NCBI GenBank assembly: GCA_964565685.1
Contig: CAZMFR010000010.1
Location: forward strand, 1 to 30,684
Origin: JAGWNR01 sp964565685
Lineage (GTDB): Bacteria; Patescibacteriota; Minisyncoccia; Phycocordibacterales; PALSA-1337
Direction of reading: 5' to 3'
DNA length: 30,684 bases
This document shows, piece after piece, positions 28,128-30,684 of this stretch. Position 1 is the stretch's first letter; each line of letters starts with the position of its first letter. The notes under the pieces were generated by a model that ran no database searches, was not told the origin of the DNA, and saw nothing but the letters and a program-made list of their open reading frames with translations. Made by a program: the position numbers and the translations under genes.

Positions 28128-29399
28128 ATGGATACATTCTGGAAAAAAATAGCGATAGTCCTAAAGGATCCGGTGTTGAAGAGACGCATACTCTTTACTC
28201 TTGGCGCTTTGGTTGTTTTTCGATTGCTTGCCGCTATCCCGGTGCCTGGCATAGATGTATCGACGCTAGACAAGCTCATAAATAGCAGCCAATTCTTTGG
28301 CATGCTGGACCTGTTTTCCGGCGGCGGCATATCGCGTCTCTCTATCGTCATGCTCGGAGTCGGTCCATACATCACCGCTTCGATTATCATGCAGCTCTTG
28401 ACCATGATGATCCCAAGTCTTAAAAACATGTTACACGACGACGGCGAAGCCGGCAGGCAGAAGCTTTCGCAATACTCGCGAATCATTTCTGTCCCCTTGG
28501 CCATGATACAAGCGCTCGGCTTCCTTATTCTCCTTGAAAATCAAAACGTCATCCCACACCTTGCGCCTTTTGTTCTCCTTGTAAACGTTCTAGTCGTTAC
28601 TGGCGGCTCAGTCCTCCTCATGTGGATCGGCGAGATAATCAGCGAATTTGGCATCGGTAACGGCGTTTCTCTGATCATTTTTGCCGGTATCATCGCACGT
28701 CTGCCTGGCGTCATGGGGCAGTTCGCCGCAAGCTTTGATATGGCCAATATCCCGGTGTATCTGATCGGTGTAGCCGTCGCTGTCATTGTCATCGGAGCGG
28801 TCGTTTATATCACCGAGGCCGAACGTTCAGTGCCAGTCACGTATGCAAAACAAGTCCGTGGCAACAAAGTATACGGCGGCGTCTCGACTTACTTGCCATT
28901 GCGTCTCAATCAAGCCGGCGTCATCCCGATTATCTTTGCCCTTTCCATACTTCTTTTCCCGAATATAATCGCTACGTTCTTCTCCCATTCATCGAATGTT
29001 CTGGTAGCTTCGTACGCGACCCAGGTGATGGCATGGGTCAGCAATCAATGGATCTACGGCATCGGCTATTTCATCCTCGTCTTCCTCTTTACATATTTTT
29101 ACACAGCCGTCACCTTTGATCCTCAACAGATCTCCGAGAATCTGCAAAAATCCGGTGCATTCATTCCTGGCGTTCGCCCGGGCGATTCGACTATGCAATA
29201 TCTCGCCAAGATCGTCACACGCATCACTCTGGTCGGCGCGATCTTTCTAGGCACCATAGCGGTCTTGCCTCTGATCATGCAAGGATTCACTGGCGGCACT
29301 ACATTTGCTGTCGGCGGCACAGCCCTATTGATCGTTGTCTCTGTCGTCATAGATTTGATAAAGAAGATAGACGCGCAGATTGCCATGAGAGAATATTAA
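28128..29399 (+). CDS. secY: Preprotein translocase channel subunit SecY
   Basis: The 423-residue product is SecY, the protein-conducting channel of the cytoplasmic membrane, with ten predicted membrane segments. Family marks include FSGGGISRLSIVMLGVGPYITASIIMQLL (helix 2), GQKLSQYSR-like GRQKLSQYSRIISV and the cytosolic loop SGAFIPGVRPGDSTMQYL. It ends the spc block. adk, map, infA, rpmJ, rpsM and rpsK, which often follow, are not here; a 16S rRNA gene follows instead. Confidence 0.97.
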   Translation: MDTFWKKIAIVLKDPVLKRRILFTLGALVVFRLLAAIPVPGIDVSTLDKLINSSQFFGMLDLFSGGGISRLSIVMLGVGPYITASIIMQLLTMMIPSLKNMLHDDGEAGRQKLSQYSRIISVPLAMIQALGFLILLENQNVIPHLAPFVLLVNVLVVTGGSVLLMWIGEIISEFGIGNGVSLIIFAGIIARLPGVMGQFAASFDMANIPVYLIGVAVAVIVIGAVVYITEAERSVPVTYAKQVRGNKVYGGVSTYLPLRLNQAGVIPIIFALSILLFPNIIATFFSHSSNVLVASYATQVMAWVSNQWIYGIGYFILVFLFTYFYTAVTFDPQQISENLQKSGAFIPGVRPGDSTMQYLAKIVTRITLVGAIFLGTIAVLPLIMQGFTGGTTFAVGGTALLIVVSVVIDLIKKIDAQIAMREY

Positions 29400-29485
29400 A
29401 AAGTAAAAATCTTAGATTTTGAAAGTCGAAAGTGAAGGCAAAAGAAGCAAAAAGAAGGAATAATGAAGGAATGGGGCATTGGAGC
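29400..29485. other. Spacer between secY and the rRNA promoter
   Basis: The stretch is AT-rich and purine-biased, with a weak hairpin AAAATC/GATTTT near 29405-29421. No clear terminator for secY and no gene is seen. It has some likeness to decayed family A repeat units. Confidence 0.35.
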
Positions 29486-29513
29486 TTGACTTTATTTCTG
29501 CTTCGAGTACAAT
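29486..29513 (+). promoter_or_regulatory. rRNA operon promoter
   Basis: TTGACT (29486-29491), a 16-nt spacer and TACAAT (29508-29513). Initiation near 29520 gives a leader of about 245 nt before the mature 16S. Confidence 0.7.
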
Positions 29514-29553
29514 ACTACCCACGTCCCAAAGAAGGGGCTAACAGGTCTATTTG

Positions 29554-29732
29554 GCCCTTTGAAAATTCAAGAAAATTGAAATTCACACACAATCTTGAAA
29601 AAGATTGAGTACAAGTAAAAGCAAGTCCAAAAAAATTCTAAATAATTTACGAGCTGGATGGGACGACATCGATAAACTGTGATCATTGGCGATTATGAAA
29701 GTCGGCAGATCTGCCTCATGGCAGACAAGCCG
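29554..29732 (+). promoter_or_regulatory. rRNA leader with boxA-like site and hairpins
   Basis: GCCCTTTGAAAA (29554-29565) resembles the boxA antitermination site of rRNA leaders. A hairpin CAATCTT/AAGATTG with a GAAA loop follows (29590-29607), and a longer stem CGGC..TCTGCC/GGCAGA..GCCG with loop TCAT (29703-29732) precedes the 16S and may be part of processing. Confidence 0.5.
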
Positions 29733-29763
29733 AGTTTGCGTTTTCTCTTTTGTTCCGTTCATT

Positions 29764-30684
<921 letters not shown>

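Noticed and set aside
29400..29763. tRNA gene between secY and the 16S gene
   Set aside because: No GTTCRA T-loop or CCA-ended acceptor stem could be found; only leader hairpins are present.

Overview
The window reads as part of a Candidate Phyla Radiation (Patescibacteria, most likely Parcubacteria-like) genome. The evidence is a 16S rRNA with two mismatches to the usual 27F primer site and one to the 515F site, an insertion inside 16S helix h6, no rpmD (bL30) between rpsE and rplO, almost no Shine-Dalgarno sequences, and several shortened or extended translation proteins. TGA is used as a stop, so this is not a code-25 lineage. No lineage can be fixed without a tree.

Layout: 1-2156 holds rpmB (minus strand), then a small site-2-protease-like gene and a GH43/GH130-like propeller gene. 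2157-2573 carries a candidate structured RNA with its own terminator and a hairpin repeat. 2574-10047 is a str-type cluster (rpsL, rpsG, fusA, tuf), split by an accessory island at 3.6-6.3 kb (TspO, two zinc-ribbon proteins, an ORF6N protein, two membrane proteins). 10051-13333 is the first half of the S10 operon (rpsJ, rplC, rplD, rplW, rplB). 13434-19495 is a 6 kb island between rplB and rpsS: two unknown genes with near-identical terminators and a MacAB-like exporter, itself interrupted between ATPase and permease by an S23-type four-helix-bundle gene and a NIF3-insert-like gene flanked by inverted AT-rich repeats. 19526-23234 resumes with rpsS, rplV, rpsC, rplP, rpmC, rpsQ, rplN, rplX, rplE. 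aspS, a spacer with Fur-like boxes and a small minus-strand membrane gene follow. 25519-29399 is the spc part (rpsN, rpsH, rplF, rplR, rpsE, rplO, secY). From about 29764 to the window end lies the 5' part of a 16S rRNA gene.

The most notable observations are as follows. (1) EF-Tu has lost the near-universal switch I signature APEEKARGITI; it reads a two-residue-longer GGTVRDSTKTVTI, while its other GTPase motifs and EF-G are normal. (2) One AT-rich hairpin repeat family occurs as inverted ends around the S23/NIF3 cassette, as solo hairpins before rpsL and the ABC ATPase, and inside 16S helix h6. This suggests a mobile element family centred on the S23 protein. (3) Several single genes have an extended -10 box only 5-8 nt before the ATG, implying leaderless mRNAs, while operon genes share a TAYC-ATG-like start context in place of a Shine-Dalgarno. 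(4) The AspRS lacks the bacterial GAD domain. (5) A boxA-like 12-mer in the rRNA leader recurs in the structured leader of an unknown gene.

All functional calls rest on reading the translated sequence. No database search or structure calculation was run.
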